DNA of 64,000 bases from contig NZ_JALJYF010000001.1 of the NCBI RefSeq assembly GCF_024170465.1, positions 62,001 to 126,000 of the forward strand. The letters are read 5' to 3'. The first letter of the stretch is position 1, and every line of letters begins with the position of its first letter. The translations under genes and the position numbers were made by a program. Below are positions 10,607-20,608 of this stretch, piece by piece. The notes below the pieces were generated by a model. It did not search any database, was not told where the DNA came from, and saw only the letters and a program-made list of their open reading frames with translations. Source of the stretch: Natronospira proteinivora (lineage in GTDB: Bacteria; Pseudomonadota; Gammaproteobacteria; Natronospirales; Natronospiraceae).

Positions 10607-11546
10607 TCAAGCCCTGATTCAGCGCCTGGGTCGAGTGGCCGTGCTCTTCGGTGGTGACTCCGCCGAGCGGGCTATCTCGCTGAAAAGCGGTGGAGCCGTG
10701 CTTCGGGCACTGCGAGAAGCGGGTGTGAATGCCGAGGCATTGGACCCGGCGGAAGAGGGTCTGGTGCGCCTGATGGCCGGCAAGTTTGATCGGGCCTTCA
10801 TCGTCCTGCATGGCCGGGGCGGCGAAGACGGCACCATTCAGGGCGCGCTGGAAAGCATGGGGATTCCCTATACCGGCAGCGGGGTGCTGGGCTCGGCGCT
10901 GGCCATGGACAAGCTGCGCAGCAAGCGACTCTGGCAGGGCGAGGGTTTGCCCACGCCGCCCTTTGCGCTGGCCCGCGACGAAGTCGAACTGGAAGCGGCC
11001 ATGGCCGCAGTGGGCTTTCCGATGGTGGTCAAGCCTTCCCGGGAAGGCTCAAGCATCGGCATGAGTCTGGTCCACGATGCCGAGGCGCTGAAAATTGCCT
11101 GGCGGGAAGCGGCGGCCCTGGATGACCAGGTGCTACTGGAACGCTATGTACAGGGGGGTGAGTACACCGCTGGGATCCTGGGTGATTGGGTATTGCCCAT
11201 GATTCGTCTGCAGACGCCCCATGCCTTTTACGACTACGCGGCCAAGTATGAATCCGATACCACCGAGTATCACTGCCCCTGCGGTCTGTCCGAGGCCCGG
11301 GAAGCGGAGCTGGCGGCCCTGTGTCGTCGGGCCTTCGCCTCGGTGGATGGTAATCACTGGGGCCGGGTCGACTTCATGCTGGATGCCGACGATCAGCCCT
11401 GGTTATTGGAAGTGAATACCGTGCCGGGCATGACCGACCACAGCTTGGTGCCCATGGCCGCCCAGGTGGCGGGCATGGATTTTCCGTCGCTGGTGGTGCG
11501 CATTCTGGCCGCCACCCTGGATGAGCGGGACGGAGGTGAACCATGA
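10599..11546 (+). CDS. ddl: D-alanine:D-alanine ligase (DdlB type)
   Basis: ATP-grasp ligase making D-Ala-D-Ala for MurF. The protein has 315 residues. Motifs are [10 protein letters not shown] near the N-terminus, [37 protein letters not shown] (ATP-grasp lysine and serine loop), and the metal-binding [18 protein letters not shown] near the end. The position between murC and ftsQ fits ddlB of gammaproteobacteria. Confidence 0.96.
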   Translation: MNDQALIQRLGRVAVLFGGDSAERAISLKSGGAVLRALREAGVNAEALDPAEEGLVRLMAGKFDRAFIVLHGRGGEDGTIQGALESMGIPYTGSGVLGSALAMDKLRSKRLWQGEGLPTPPFALARDEVELEAAMAAVGFPMVVKPSREGSSIGMSLVHDAEALKIAWREAAALDDQVLLERYVQGGEYTAGILGDWVLPMIRLQTPHAFYDYAAKYESDTTEYHCPCGLSEAREAELAALCRRAFASVDGNHWGRVDFMLDADDQPWLLEVNTVPGMTDHSLVPMAAQVAGMDFPSLVVRILAATLDERDGGEP

Positions 11547-12340
11547 GTCAGGCGCGCCGAAAGTCCAGCCAACCCCAGACGGTCCCCCTGGCCCAGCGTC
11601 TGCGTTGGCCCCTGGGCCTGGCCCTGGGACTGGCCCTGGTGATCGGAGGCGGCTTCATTGCCCAGCAATGGCTGGCGGAGTTTGAGGGGCCGGCCTTCGA
11701 GACCCTGGTGATCAAGGGAGAGCGGCGACAGTTGAGTCCGGATCATATTCGGGCCCAGGTCAAACCGGCCCTGGAATCCGGTTATTTTGGTGCCGATTTG
11801 TCGGGCCTGCGGCAAAACCTGGAAGCCGAGCCCTGGGTAGCGTCGGTCAGCGTGCGGCGGCAATGGCCGTCCACCCTGGAGCTGACGGTCCGTGAACAGG
11901 TGCCGGTGGCGATCTGGAACCGGCAAGGGTTTTTGAATCACAGCGGGGACTTTTTTGTGCCCCGAGAGATTCACGAGGAACCCGGTTTTCTGCCCGAGCT
12001 CAACGGCCCGGAAGGTAGTGAGTCGGAAGTGCTGGATCGGTATCGGGATTTTCAGGAACAGCTGGATCGCATCGGGCTGGTAGCCGAGACGGTCACGCTG
12101 AGCGAGCGACGGGCCTGGCAGATGGGATTGATGGAGGGGCCAACGCTCTATCTGGGCCGGCAGGACGGGGAACGGCGTTTTACGCGCTTTGTGTCTGTGG
12201 CCTATCCGGCCCTGAAACAGGCCGGCCGCTTCCAGCTGGATGATCTGGATTACATCGACATGCGCTATACCAATGGATTTTCGCTAGCCCCGAAGGTGGC
12301 GTCAGGTGCAAGCGAAACAGAGGACGCAGGCAATGGTTAA
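11543..12340 (+). CDS. ftsQ: Cell division protein FtsQ
   Basis: Bitopic divisome protein bridging FtsL/FtsB and the early division machinery. The 265-residue protein has a short basic cytoplasmic tail, one membrane segment at about 28-45 (LGLALGLALVIGGGFIA), a POTRA domain (FETLVIKGERRQLSPDHIRAQV and on), then the beta domain with the family motif REQVPVAIWN. It overlaps ddl by four bases and ftsA by eight bases. Confidence 0.94.
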   Translation: MSQARRKSSQPQTVPLAQRLRWPLGLALGLALVIGGGFIAQQWLAEFEGPAFETLVIKGERRQLSPDHIRAQVKPALESGYFGADLSGLRQNLEAEPWVASVSVRRQWPSTLELTVREQVPVAIWNRQGFLNHSGDFFVPREIHEEPGFLPELNGPEGSESEVLDRYRDFQEQLDRIGLVAETVTLSERRAWQMGLMEGPTLYLGRQDGERRFTRFVSVAYPALKQAGRFQLDDLDYIDMRYTNGFSLAPKVASGASETEDAGNG

Positions 12341-13568
12341 GAAGTCAGAGAAAAATCTGATCGTGGGTTTGGATATTGGCACCTCCAAGGTTGTCGCCAT
12401 CGTTGGCGAGATCAAGGGGGAAGACCATGTGGAAGTGATCGGTATCGGTCACCACCCCTCCCGTGGCTTGAAGAAGGGCGTGGTGGTGAATATCGAATCC
12501 ACCGTCCAGTCCATTCAGCGAGCCGTGGAGGAAGCCGAGCTGATGGCCGGCTGCGAGATCAACTCGGTCTTTGCGGGCATTGCCGGCAGCCATGTGAAAA
12601 GCCTTAATTCCCACGGCATCGTTGCTATTCGGGACAAGGAGGTTACACCGGGGGATGTAGAACGGGTCATCGATGCGGCCCGGGCAGTGGCCATTCCGGC
12701 GGACCAGAAGATCCTGCATATCCTGCCCCAGGAATTCATCATTGATGATCAGGATGGCATCCGCGAGCCGGTGGGCATGTCCGGGGTTCGGCTGGAAGCC
12801 AAGGTGCATATGGTCACCGGTGCCGCCAGTGCCGCTCAGAACATCATCAAGTGTGTTCGCCGCTGTGGCCTGGAAGTGGATGACATCATCCTGGAGCAGC
12901 TGGCGTCCAGCTACTCCGTGCTCACAGAGGATGAAAAGGACCTGGGTGTCTGCATCGTGGACGTGGGCGGTGGTACCACGGATATGGCCGTGTTTACGGA
13001 CGGCTCCATTCGCCATACGGCCGTGATTCCCATTGCCGGCGATCAGGTGACCAATGACATCGCGGTGGCCTTGAGAACGCCCACCCATCACGCAGAAGAG
13101 ATCAAGGTGAAGTACGCCTGTGCCCTGCCACAGTTGGCCAGCCCCGATGAAACCATCGAGGTGCCCAGCGTGGGGGACCGCCCCGCTCGCCGCCTGGCCC
13201 GACAGACCCTGGCCGAGGTGGTGGAGCCGCGCTACGAGGAATTGTTCAGCCTGGTTCAGGCTGAACTGCGCCGATCCGGTTTCGAAGACATGATTGCCGC
13301 CGGACTGGTGCTCACCGGCGGCAGCGCGAAGATGGAAGGCGCTGTGGAATTGGCCGAGGAAGTTTTCCACATGCCGGTACGGCTGGGTACGCCCCAGCAC
13401 GTCTTTGGCTTGTCCGATGTGGTTCGTAACCCGGTCTATGCCACCGGGGTGGGGCTGTTGCTGTTCGGCAGCAAGGGTCTATCCAGTGGTGGCTCGGAGG
13501 ACAGCATGCAAGGTGGTTTCAAGGAGGTGTGGGATCGTATGAGAAGTTGGTTCCAGGGCAATTTCTAG
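12333..13568 (+). CDS. ftsA: FtsA, actin-like membrane tether of FtsZ
   Basis: Actin-family ATPase recruiting FtsZ and late divisome proteins to the membrane. The ATG at 12333 (MVKKSEKNLIVGLDIGTSK) has GAGGACGCAGG upstream, giving 411 residues. Visible are the phosphate-1 loop GLDIGTSKVVAIVGE, phosphate-2 VDVGGGTTDMAVF, the adenosine motif VLTGGSAKMEGA, and the C-terminal amphipathic membrane-targeting helix (DRMRSWFQGNF). Confidence 0.96.
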   Translation: MVKKSEKNLIVGLDIGTSKVVAIVGEIKGEDHVEVIGIGHHPSRGLKKGVVVNIESTVQSIQRAVEEAELMAGCEINSVFAGIAGSHVKSLNSHGIVAIRDKEVTPGDVERVIDAARAVAIPADQKILHILPQEFIIDDQDGIREPVGMSGVRLEAKVHMVTGAASAAQNIIKCVRRCGLEVDDIILEQLASSYSVLTEDEKDLGVCIVDVGGGTTDMAVFTDGSIRHTAVIPIAGDQVTNDIAVALRTPTHHAEEIKVKYACALPQLASPDETIEVPSVGDRPARRLARQTLAEVVEPRYEELFSLVQAELRRSGFEDMIAAGLVLTGGSAKMEGAVELAEEVFHMPVRLGTPQHVFGLSDVVRNPVYATGVGLLLFGSKGLSSGGSEDSMQGGFKEVWDRMRSWFQGNF

Positions 13569-13585
13569 TGAGTGAGTCATGGCGG

Positions 13586-13605
13586 ATCATGCCCATGGGC
13601 ATGAT
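13586..13605. promoter_or_regulatory. Perfect 20-bp palindrome between ftsA and ftsZ
   Basis: The 108-bp ftsA-ftsZ spacer contains a perfect palindrome with half-site ATCATGCCCA. As RNA it can fold an 8-bp hairpin with a CATG loop. It starts 17 bases after the ftsA stop and is not followed by a T-run, so it does not look like an intrinsic terminator. An operator or an mRNA-processing/stabilising hairpin ahead of ftsZ are both possible; the function is inference. Confidence 0.55.
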
Positions 13606-13676
13606 GCAACGGGGATAACACGCAATTCCATTGAAAGAACTGATGGCAACAGGACGAAAACGCGGGAGATACGGCT

Positions 13677-14825
13677 ATGTTTGAACTAATGGATGGCTAC
13701 AGCCAGAACGCCGTGATCAAAGTGATCGGTGTCGGTGGTGGGGGCGGTAATGCCGTCGCCCATATGGTTAACAACGGGATCGAGGGTGCGGAGTTCATCT
13801 GTGCCAATACCGATGCCCAGGCATTGCAGAACACCAATGTGAAGACCCAGTTGCAGATTGGCTGCAACATCACCAAGGGTCTGGGTGCGGGGGCCAACCC
13901 CGAGATTGGTCGGCAGGCGGCCATGGAAGACCGGGACCGCCTGATCGAGGTGATTGAAGGCACTGACATGCTCTTCATCACCGCTGGCATGGGCGGTGGT
14001 ACCGGCACGGGGGCTGCCCCGGTGGTAGCCCAGGTGGCCCGGGAGCTGGGTGTGCTCACCGTTGCCGTGGTCACCAAGCCCTTTGTTTTCGAAGGCGGCA
14101 AACGTATGGAGTCCGCCCAGGCGGGGATTGAGGAACTTTCCCGCAATGTGGACTCTCTGATTACCATTCCCAACGACAAGTTGCTGGCGGTGCTGGGCAA
14201 GCAGACCAGTCTGCTGGATGCCTTCAAGTCTGCCAATAACATCCTGCTGGGTGCTTGTCAGGGGATTGCGGAACTCATTACCCGCCCGGGTCTGATCAAC
14301 GTGGACTTTGCGGACGTTCGCACGGTGATGTCTGAAATGGGCATGGCCATGATGGGCTCCGGCGTTGCCACTGGCGAGAACCGGGGTCGGGAAGCGGCCG
14401 AGGCGGCAGTGGCCAGTCCCTTGCTGGAGGACATCGATCTTTCCGGTGCCCGCGGCATCCTGGTCAATGTGACCGCCGGCATGGATATGGGTATCGGTGA
14501 ATTCGACGAGGTCGGTCAGACCGTGAAGGAATTCGCCTCGGATGACGCCACCGTGGTGGTGGGGGCCGTGATTGATCCGGAAATGAGCAGCGAAATCCGG
14601 GTCACCGTGGTTGCCACTGGCCTGGGGGCGCCGCAGGCAAATCGCGAGAAACCCGATATGAAGGTGGTCAAGCGGGGGAATGATGGAAAAGTGGATTATG
14701 CGGACCTGGAGCGTCCGGCCATTATGCGCCGCAAGGCCGCCGGTGGTGAGAGTTTCTCCAGCGAGCGGAAAGATGATACCGAGTACCTGGATATCCCGGC
14801 CTTTCTCCGGCGTCAGGCCGATTGA
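13677..14825 (+). CDS. ftsZ: FtsZ, tubulin-like division GTPase
   Basis: Polymerises into the Z-ring. The 382-residue protein carries the tubulin signature GGGTGTG at 106-112, the early glycine loop GVGGGGGNAV, and the T7-loop region NVDFADVRTVM. After a variable acidic/basic linker it ends with the conserved C-terminal peptide EYLDIPAFLRRQAD that binds FtsA/ZipA-type partners. It is separated from ftsA by 108 bp holding a perfect palindrome. Confidence 0.97.
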   Translation: MFELMDGYSQNAVIKVIGVGGGGGNAVAHMVNNGIEGAEFICANTDAQALQNTNVKTQLQIGCNITKGLGAGANPEIGRQAAMEDRDRLIEVIEGTDMLFITAGMGGGTGTGAAPVVAQVARELGVLTVAVVTKPFVFEGGKRMESAQAGIEELSRNVDSLITIPNDKLLAVLGKQTSLLDAFKSANNILLGACQGIAELITRPGLINVDFADVRTVMSEMGMAMMGSGVATGENRGREAAEAAVASPLLEDIDLSGARGILVNVTAGMDMGIGEFDEVGQTVKEFASDDATVVVGAVIDPEMSSEIRVTVVATGLGAPQANREKPDMKVVKRGNDGKVDYADLERPAIMRRKAAGGESFSSERKDDTEYLDIPAFLRRQAD

Positions 14826-14880
14826 TGGCCTGAGCCGCCCGGAGATCGGGATGGTCCGGCTGGGTAAATATGAAAGTCTG

Positions 14881-14925
14881 GCGGGAATCAGGTGCTTGCC
14901 TGAGTCCCGCAGGGTGTGGTAATGT
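14881..14925 (+). promoter_or_regulatory. Hairpin and candidate extended -10 promoter before lpxC
   Basis: The 246-bp ftsZ-lpxC spacer holds a hairpin at 14881-14910 (GCGGGA then TCAGG pairing with CCTGA then TCCCGC, one A/G mismatch, 6-nt loop). Overlapping it are TTGCCT at 14896-14901 and, 18 bases on, TAATGT at 14920-14925 preceded by TG one base upstream (extended -10). The overlap would let structure or transcription state affect lpxC expression. The promoter assignment rests only on sequence. Confidence 0.35.
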
Positions 14926-15071
14926 CCGCCGATCCGTCAGGCGCGGAGCGTTCAGCCCTGCCCGAAGGAAAAGTGATGCCGCCGCTGCGTCCTTGAAATG
15001 GCGCGGCCAGGGGGCCGTTTGACCGGGTCGGGGCAATTTCCGCCACCGCCCGAGCGCAAGAGTGAAGAAAC

Positions 15072-15989
15072 ATGCTGAAGCAGCGCACACTGAAGAACAT
15101 GATTCGTGCCACCGGTGTTGGATTGCACACCGGTGAGAAGGTCTATATGACCCTGCGGCCCGCGGCACCCAATACGGGTATCGTGTTCCGTCGGGTGGAC
15201 CTGGAAGAACCGGTGGATATTCGTGCCCGCGCCCAGATGGTTGGAGACACCTTGCTCTCCACCACCCTGGTGGACGGAGAGGTTCGTGTGGCCACCATTG
15301 AGCATCTGATGTCCGCCTTTGCCGGCCTGGGCATTGATAACGCCTATGTGGATCTCAGCGCGCCCGAAGTGCCCATCATGGATGGTAGCGCCGGGCCTTT
15401 CGTATTCCTGCTTCAGTCCGCCGGAATCGAAGAACAGAATGCGGCCAAGAAGTTTATTCGCATCAAAAAGCCCATTCGCGTGGAAGAAGAAGGCAAGTGG
15501 GCGGCATTTGAGCCCTTCAATGGATTCAAGGTGGATTTTGAAATCGACTTCCAGCATCCGGTGTTCAAAAAGCATAGTCAGAACGCCCTGATCGATTTTT
15601 CCACCACCTCCTTCGTCAAGGAGGTCAGCCGTGCCCGGACCTTCGGCTTCATGCGGGATATCGAAACCCTGCGGGAGCGGAACCTGGCCCTGGGCGGCAG
15701 TCTGGACAATGCCATCGTCGTGGACGACTTCCGTATCCTCAACGAGGACGGTCTTCGTTACGAGGATGAGTTCGTCAAGCACAAGGTGCTGGACGCCATT
15801 GGTGATCTGTATCTGCTGGGGCATAGTCTGATTGGCGCGTTTACCGGTTGTCGCTCCGGCCACAGCACCAACAACAAGCTGTTGCGGGCCCTGATTGCCG
15901 ATGAGTCCGCCTGGGAAGAGGTTACTTTCGATGATGTATCGGAAGCGCCGATTTCCTATATGACCCCCGTGCAGGCGGTGCAGCTCTAA
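15072..15989 (+). CDS. lpxC: UDP-3-O-acyl-GlcNAc deacetylase (lipid A biosynthesis)
   Basis: Zinc amidase catalysing the committed step of lipid A synthesis, which also shows the organism has an outer membrane. The 305-residue protein begins [21 protein letters not shown]. Zinc ligands are His78 in TIEHLMSA and the His and Asp of [11 protein letters not shown]; the basic/nucleophile stretch GHSLIGAF follows. An intrinsic terminator lies 40 bases after the stop. Confidence 0.97.
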   Translation: MLKQRTLKNMIRATGVGLHTGEKVYMTLRPAAPNTGIVFRRVDLEEPVDIRARAQMVGDTLLSTTLVDGEVRVATIEHLMSAFAGLGIDNAYVDLSAPEVPIMDGSAGPFVFLLQSAGIEEQNAAKKFIRIKKPIRVEEEGKWAAFEPFNGFKVDFEIDFQHPVFKKHSQNALIDFSTTSFVKEVSRARTFGFMRDIETLRERNLALGGSLDNAIVVDDFRILNEDGLRYEDEFVKHKVLDAIGDLYLLGHSLIGAFTGCRSGHSTNNKLLRALIADESAWEEVTFDDVSEAPISYMTPVQAVQL

Positions 15990-16028
15990 GCAGCGAATTC
16001 CATTAGGGAAGGGTAGGAATCAATCTGG

Positions 16029-16063
16029 AGCCGGATGCTCGCGAAGCGGGGATCCGGCTTTTG
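16029..16063 (+). terminator. Intrinsic terminator after lpxC
   Basis: AGCCGGAT (16029-16036) pairs with ATCCGGCT (16052-16059) around a 15-nt loop, followed by TTTT. It ends lpxC transcription and sits just before the convergent dciA gene. Confidence 0.7.
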
Positions 16064-16065
16064 CG

Positions 16066-16536
16066 TCAAGACCTGGAGGCTTTCAGGCCCGCCAGACGTT
16101 CGAAAGCTTGACGTAGTTCCGGGTCCCGAATACCCCGTGCCGCCTGACGGATATGTTCGCGGCTGTCGGCGCTCAGCCCTGGGCCTTGGTCCTCAGTGCT
16201 TGATGTGGGGCGGGCCGCCGGGGCCTTGTCACCAGTACGGCCGGCGCGCACTTCCAGTGACTGGGCTGCCGGCATGGGGAGCTGCTTGAGGCTGCTTTCC
16301 AGTTGCGGCAACAGGTAGCGCAGCCGGGTGGCCCAGGCCGGACTGTCCATGGTGATACGCAGTTTGCCCTCGTGAAATTCCACCCCCAGGCAATGGGGAG
16401 CGAGAGGCCCGGGAAGACGGTCTCGAACCCGCATGGTCAGGCTGTTTTGCCGACCAGCGATGTCAATCAGCTGGGCGAGCGGCCCCTGTGCTTGACGCAT
16501 TCGGGCTTGCAGTGACGTTGCAAACATGTTCACCAT
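16066..16536 (-). CDS. dciA: DUF721 protein, likely replicative-helicase operator DciA
   Basis: A 156-residue DUF721 protein. This family includes DciA, which assists loading of DnaB in bacteria without DnaC. The N-terminal part (GPLAQLIDIAGRQNSL, HCLGVEFHEGKLRITMDSPAWATRLRYLLPQL) is the conserved DUF721 domain; the C-terminal third is a low-complexity basic/acidic tail. Start choice is uncertain: ATG at 16536 or ATG at 16527, both with weak ribosome-binding sites. It is divergent from the M23 gene and convergent with lpxC, an arrangement also known from Pseudomonas. Confidence 0.8.
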   Translation of the reverse strand: MVNMFATSLQARMRQAQGPLAQLIDIAGRQNSLTMRVRDRLPGPLAPHCLGVEFHEGKLRITMDSPAWATRLRYLLPQLESSLKQLPMPAAQSLEVRAGRTGDKAPAARPTSSTEDQGPGLSADSREHIRQAARGIRDPELRQAFERLAGLKASRS

Positions 16537-16583
16537 GTGGTTGATTAAGCCTGAATTTTTGCTTTGGGATGCTGAGCCCTTAG

Positions 16584-16589
16584 TATAAT
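16584..16589 (+). promoter_or_regulatory. Candidate -10 element (TATAAT) of the M23 peptidase gene
   Basis: A perfect TATAAT lies 56 bases before the M23 start within the divergent dciA/M23 spacer. The best -35 match is TTGCTT at 16559-16564, with a rather long 19-base spacer. A ribosome-binding site GGAGA precedes the ATG. Confidence 0.45.
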
Positions 16590-16644
16590 CGATGATGGAC
16601 AGGGATGCGGTCAATCCGCTTGCCATCCGGAGACACTCTGATTC

Positions 16645-17580
16645 ATGAATATCATTGTCTGGACAAAAGGGGGCAGTTCCCGTCAGTTCAATCTGGCGAC
16701 GCCGGGCAATCTGGCCTTGTTGACCGTGGGGCTGTTGTTTTTTTCCGGTCTGATCGCCCTCGGCAGTTTTTTCGCCGCCCAGACCTATTTCACCGAAGCG
16801 CCGGACGAGCGCGCCCAGCGTCTCCAGGCCGAATTGGCCCAGGAACGTGCCCGCATTGAAATCCTGGAAAGCGAATCCGAACGCAAGATTGTGGCACTGA
16901 ATACCCAGTTGGGGGTGATGCAGGCCCAGGTGACTCGTCTCAATGCCCTTGGCGAACGCCTGACCCGCATGGCCGGCCTGGAGGAAGGCGAGTTCAATTT
17001 CGGTGCCATGCCCCCTCTGGGTGGCCCGGAAGAGCCCTTGGGCGCGGGCTCCCTGGGGGATGAAGAGGCCAATCTGGGCGTGGAAGAAAGGGTTCAGGAC
17101 CTGGCCAATCAAATCAGTGATCGGGATCGGCAGCTCGGCGTCCTTGAAAACTTGCTCATGAATCGCAATGTTCAGGACAGGGTCAAGCCTCAGGGGCGGC
17201 CCATTGAGGGAGGCTGGGTGTCCTCCGGTTATGGTTCCCGCACGGATCCCTTTAGTGGGCGTCGGGCTTGGCACGGGGGCATTGATTTCGCTGGCCACAA
17301 AGGTACGGACGTCATGGCGGTTGCCGCCGGGGTTGTGACCTGGTCGGGGGATCGTTACGGCTACGGACTCATGGTCGAGGTCAATCACGGTAACGGATAT
17401 GTGACGCGCTATGCGCACAATAAGGAAAATCTGGTTTCCGTGGGGGATATGGTCCAGAAGGGTGATGTCATTGCCTTGTTGGGCCAAACTGGTCGGGCAA
17501 CCGGGCCCCATGTGCATTTCGAGGTTCACCAGAACGGCCGTTCCGTCAACCCTGCCGAATACATTCGAGCCGATAACTGA
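16645..17580 (+). CDS. Membrane-anchored M23 (LytM-type) metallopeptidase
   Basis: Probable peptidoglycan endopeptidase in the periplasm. Of the 311 residues, about 24-46 form one membrane segment, about 53-110 are predicted coiled coil (EAPDERAQRLQAELAQERARI and on), and the M23 domain occupies about 190-305. Zinc-site motifs are intact: HGGIDF (HxxxD) and HVHFEV (HxH), so it is probably an active enzyme rather than an EnvC/NlpD-like degenerate activator. It lies between dciA and secA, where E. coli has secM. Confidence 0.88.
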   Translation: MNIIVWTKGGSSRQFNLATPGNLALLTVGLLFFSGLIALGSFFAAQTYFTEAPDERAQRLQAELAQERARIEILESESERKIVALNTQLGVMQAQVTRLNALGERLTRMAGLEEGEFNFGAMPPLGGPEEPLGAGSLGDEEANLGVEERVQDLANQISDRDRQLGVLENLLMNRNVQDRVKPQGRPIEGGWVSSGYGSRTDPFSGRRAWHGGIDFAGHKGTDVMAVAAGVVTWSGDRYGYGLMVEVNHGNGYVTRYAHNKENLVSVGDMVQKGDVIALLGQTGRATGPHVHFEVHQNGRSVNPAEYIRADN

Positions 17581-17816
17581 TACTGTTTCGTTCGCGGCTC
17601 GGCCTCCGGCCCGCATTCCATGCCCTCAAGCTCCGTCCCTGCTGTCTGTCCTCGGTCTTACGCGCCAAATTCTCGCGCGGAGGGGGTCTCCTGGTGTAGC
17701 CTGTATGCTTTTTCCGCCTCCACTCGGTCTTGTCAAGGAGGCGTGGAGACGGGCGCGCCGCGCCGTCGTGTGGTCCCCGGGGCCACGATCTTTCACTCGG
17801 ACATAGAACCAACACC

Positions 17817-20537
17817 ATGCTAGGTAAAGTCGTTAGGAAATTCATTGGTAGCCGCAATGAGCGCATGCTCAAGAAGATGCACCGGCAGGTGGAACAGATC
17901 AACGCCCTGGAGCCGGATTACGAAGCGCTCAGCGACGAGGAGCTGCATGCCAAGACGGCTCAGTTCCGGCAACGCTATGAGCAGGGAGAGAGCCTGGATC
18001 AATTGCTGCCGGAAGCCTTCGCCGCCGTGCGAGAGGCCTCCCGCCGTACCCTCGGTCTGCGTCATTATGACGTTCAGCTTTTGGGCGGCATGGTCTTGCA
18101 CCAGGGCAAGATCTCGGAAATGAAAACCGGTGAGGGCAAGACCCTGGTGGCCACGCTACCCGTCTACCTGAACGCCATTTCCGGCAAGGCGGTTCATGTC
18201 ATCACCGTCAACGATTACCTGGCCGAGCGTGATGCCAAGTGGATGGAGCCGGTTTACAACGCCCTGGACATGACCGTGGGGGTTATCTACAGCGGGGGGC
18301 AGCCGGCGGGCGAAAAGCGGGAAGCCTATGCTGCCGACATCACTTACGGCACCAATAATGAATTCGGCTTTGACTACCTGCGCGACAACATGGCCTTCCG
18401 GGCCGAGGATCGGGCTCAGCGGGATTTGGGCTTCGGCATTGTTGACGAAGTGGACTCCATCCTGATTGATGAGGCCCGCACTCCGCTGATTATTTCCGGC
18501 CCCGTGGATGACTCCACCGAGCTGTACCAGAAGATCGACAAGCTGGTGCCCCGGCTGAAGGAAGAAAAGGACGAAAGCGATCCGGGCGACTACACCGTTG
18601 ATGAAAAGGCCCGCCAGGTGCATCTCACCGAGCAGGGTCACGAGAACGTGGAGCAGGAGCTGGTTCGCATGGGCTTGCTGGACGAAGAGCAAAGCCTGTA
18701 TGACGCCTCCAACATGAACCTGGTCCATCACGTGAATGCCGCCCTTCGGGCCTATGCCTTGTTCGAGAAAGACGTTCACTACGTCATCAACGATGGCCGA
18801 ATCGTGATTGTGGACGAGTTCACCGGTCGCACCATGCCGGGGCGTCGCTGGTCGGAGGGGCTTCACCAGGCGGTGGAAGCCAAGGAAGGACTCAAGATTC
18901 AGCAGGAGAACCAGACACTGGCCTCCATTACCTTCCAGAACTATTTCCGCCAGTACGACAAGCTGGCCGGCATGACCGGGACGGCCGATACTGAAGCGGT
19001 AGAGTTCCACCAGATATATGGCTTGGAAGTGGTGCAGATCCCCACTCACAAGCCCATGATCCGAAAGGACATGCCGGACCTGGTTTACATGTCCAAGGAA
19101 GAGAAGTACCAAGCCATCATTGAAGACATCAAGGACTGCAACCATCGGGGCCAGCCGGTGCTGGTGGGGACTACCTCCATTGAGGTTTCCGAGTACCTGT
19201 CTGGCATCCTGAAAAAGCACAAGATCAAGCACAATGTGCTCAATGCCAAGATGCATGCCAAGGAAGCGGATGTGATTGCCGATGCGGGCATGCCCGGCGC
19301 GGTGACCATCGCCACCAATATGGCGGGTCGTGGTACGGATATCGTGCTTGGCGGTAATCCGGAGAAATCCCTGGAGAAAGCCAAGGATGAAGCCGAAAAG
19401 GAAAAGGTGAAAAAGGATTGGGAGGCGCGTCACCAGGAGGTGCTGGACGCAGGCGGTCTGCATATTATCGGGACCGAGCGCCACGAATCCCGGCGTATCG
19501 ATAATCAGCTGCGTGGTCGTTCCGGCCGCCAGGGAGACCCGGGTTCCAGTCGTTTCTATCTGTCCCTGGAAGACAGCCTCATGCGGATCTTCGCCAAGGA
19601 CAAGGTGAAGGGTATTCTCCAGAAGCTGGGCATGCAGGAAGGGGAGGCCATTGAGCACCCCTGGGTGACGCGCACCATCGAGAATGCCCAGCGCAAGGTG
19701 GAACAGCACAACTTCGATATCCGGAAGAATCTGCTGGAATACGATAATGTGGCCAACGACCAGCGCAAGGTCATCTATGAGCAGCGTAATGAGCTCATGG
19801 CCACAGATGATGTCTCCGATACCGTGGACGGTATTCGGGATGATGTCATCAGCCAGACCATCGATATTTATGTGCCGCCCCAAAGCATCGAAGAGATGTG
19901 GGATGTGCCCGGCCTGACCGATGCCCTGGACAAGGAATACAACCTGCACCTGCCCATTCAGCAGTGGCTGGATGAAGATGATGAGCTGGACGAAGAAGGA
20001 CTGCGCAAGCGTATTCTTGATGCAGCAGATGACGCCTACCAGGAGAAGGAAAAGATGGTTGGGACTTCAGTGCTACGGCATTTTGAGAAGGCCGTGATGC
20101 TGAGAACCCTGGACCATCACTGGAAGGAACACTTGGCGGCCATGGATTTTCTACGCCAGGGCATCAATCTGCGGGGTTTTGCCCAGAAGAACCCCAAGCA
20201 TGAATACAAGAAAGAAGCCTTTGCCATGTTTACCGAGATGCTGGAACGGTACAAGGCCGAGGTGATCAGTATCTTGTCCAAGGTCCAGGTCCGTGATCGG
20301 GATGATGTGACCGCCGTGGAAGAGCAGCAGCGCCAGGACAAGCAGAAGATGGAATTCCAGCATGCCAAGGCCGCCGGCATGGGCGCCGGCGGGGCCGGAC
20401 AGCAATCCGCCCAGAGTGGCGGCGCGGCACCGGGCAAGCCCGCGCAGGTGGTTCGGGACCAGCCCAAGGTGGGGCGCAACCAGGCCTGTCCCTGCGGTTC
20501 CGGCAAGAAGTACAAGCACTGCTGTGGCCGGCTGTGA
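17817..20537 (+). CDS. secA: SecA, preprotein translocase ATPase
   Basis: Motor ATPase driving Sec-dependent export. The ATG at 17817 gives 906 residues ([20 protein letters not shown]), close to the usual 900. The Walker A loop is GEGKT at 105-109, [19 protein letters not shown] is the DEAD-like region, and the second RecA domain has [16 protein letters not shown] and [20 protein letters not shown]. The C-terminal zinc motif [13 protein letters not shown], which binds SecB and ribosomes, is intact. The 236-bp upstream spacer holds no recognisable secM. Confidence 0.97.
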   Translation: MLGKVVRKFIGSRNERMLKKMHRQVEQINALEPDYEALSDEELHAKTAQFRQRYEQGESLDQLLPEAFAAVREASRRTLGLRHYDVQLLGGMVLHQGKISEMKTGEGKTLVATLPVYLNAISGKAVHVITVNDYLAERDAKWMEPVYNALDMTVGVIYSGGQPAGEKREAYAADITYGTNNEFGFDYLRDNMAFRAEDRAQRDLGFGIVDEVDSILIDEARTPLIISGPVDDSTELYQKIDKLVPRLKEEKDESDPGDYTVDEKARQVHLTEQGHENVEQELVRMGLLDEEQSLYDASNMNLVHHVNAALRAYALFEKDVHYVINDGRIVIVDEFTGRTMPGRRWSEGLHQAVEAKEGLKIQQENQTLASITFQNYFRQYDKLAGMTGTADTEAVEFHQIYGLEVVQIPTHKPMIRKDMPDLVYMSKEEKYQAIIEDIKDCNHRGQPVLVGTTSIEVSEYLSGILKKHKIKHNVLNAKMHAKEADVIADAGMPGAVTIATNMAGRGTDIVLGGNPEKSLEKAKDEAEKEKVKKDWEARHQEVLDAGGLHIIGTERHESRRIDNQLRGRSGRQGDPGSSRFYLSLEDSLMRIFAKDKVKGILQKLGMQEGEAIEHPWVTRTIENAQRKVEQHNFDIRKNLLEYDNVANDQRKVIYEQRNELMATDDVSDTVDGIRDDVISQTIDIYVPPQSIEEMWDVPGLTDALDKEYNLHLPIQQWLDEDDELDEEGLRKRILDAADDAYQEKEKMVGTSVLRHFEKAVMLRTLDHHWKEHLAAMDFLRQGINLRGFAQKNPKHEYKKEAFAMFTEMLERYKAEVISILSKVQVRDRDDVTAVEEQQRQDKQKMEFQHAKAAGMGAGGAGQQSAQSGGAAPGKPAQVVRDQPKVGRNQACPCGSGKKYKHCCGRL

Positions 20538-20608
20538 GTTGAGGGTGTCATCCGCTCAGGCGGGCCATTGATACAGTGGGAGCGGTATTCCTGCCGCGAT
20601 TCATTGCC

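Noticed and set aside
17730-17816. Upstream extension of secA
   Set aside because: The extra 29 residues do not resemble SecA, whose N-terminus aligns at [11 protein letters not shown].
17581-17816. secM-like secretion monitor before secA
   Set aside because: No short frame with signal peptide and arrest motif is visible; the position is instead preceded by the M23 peptidase gene.
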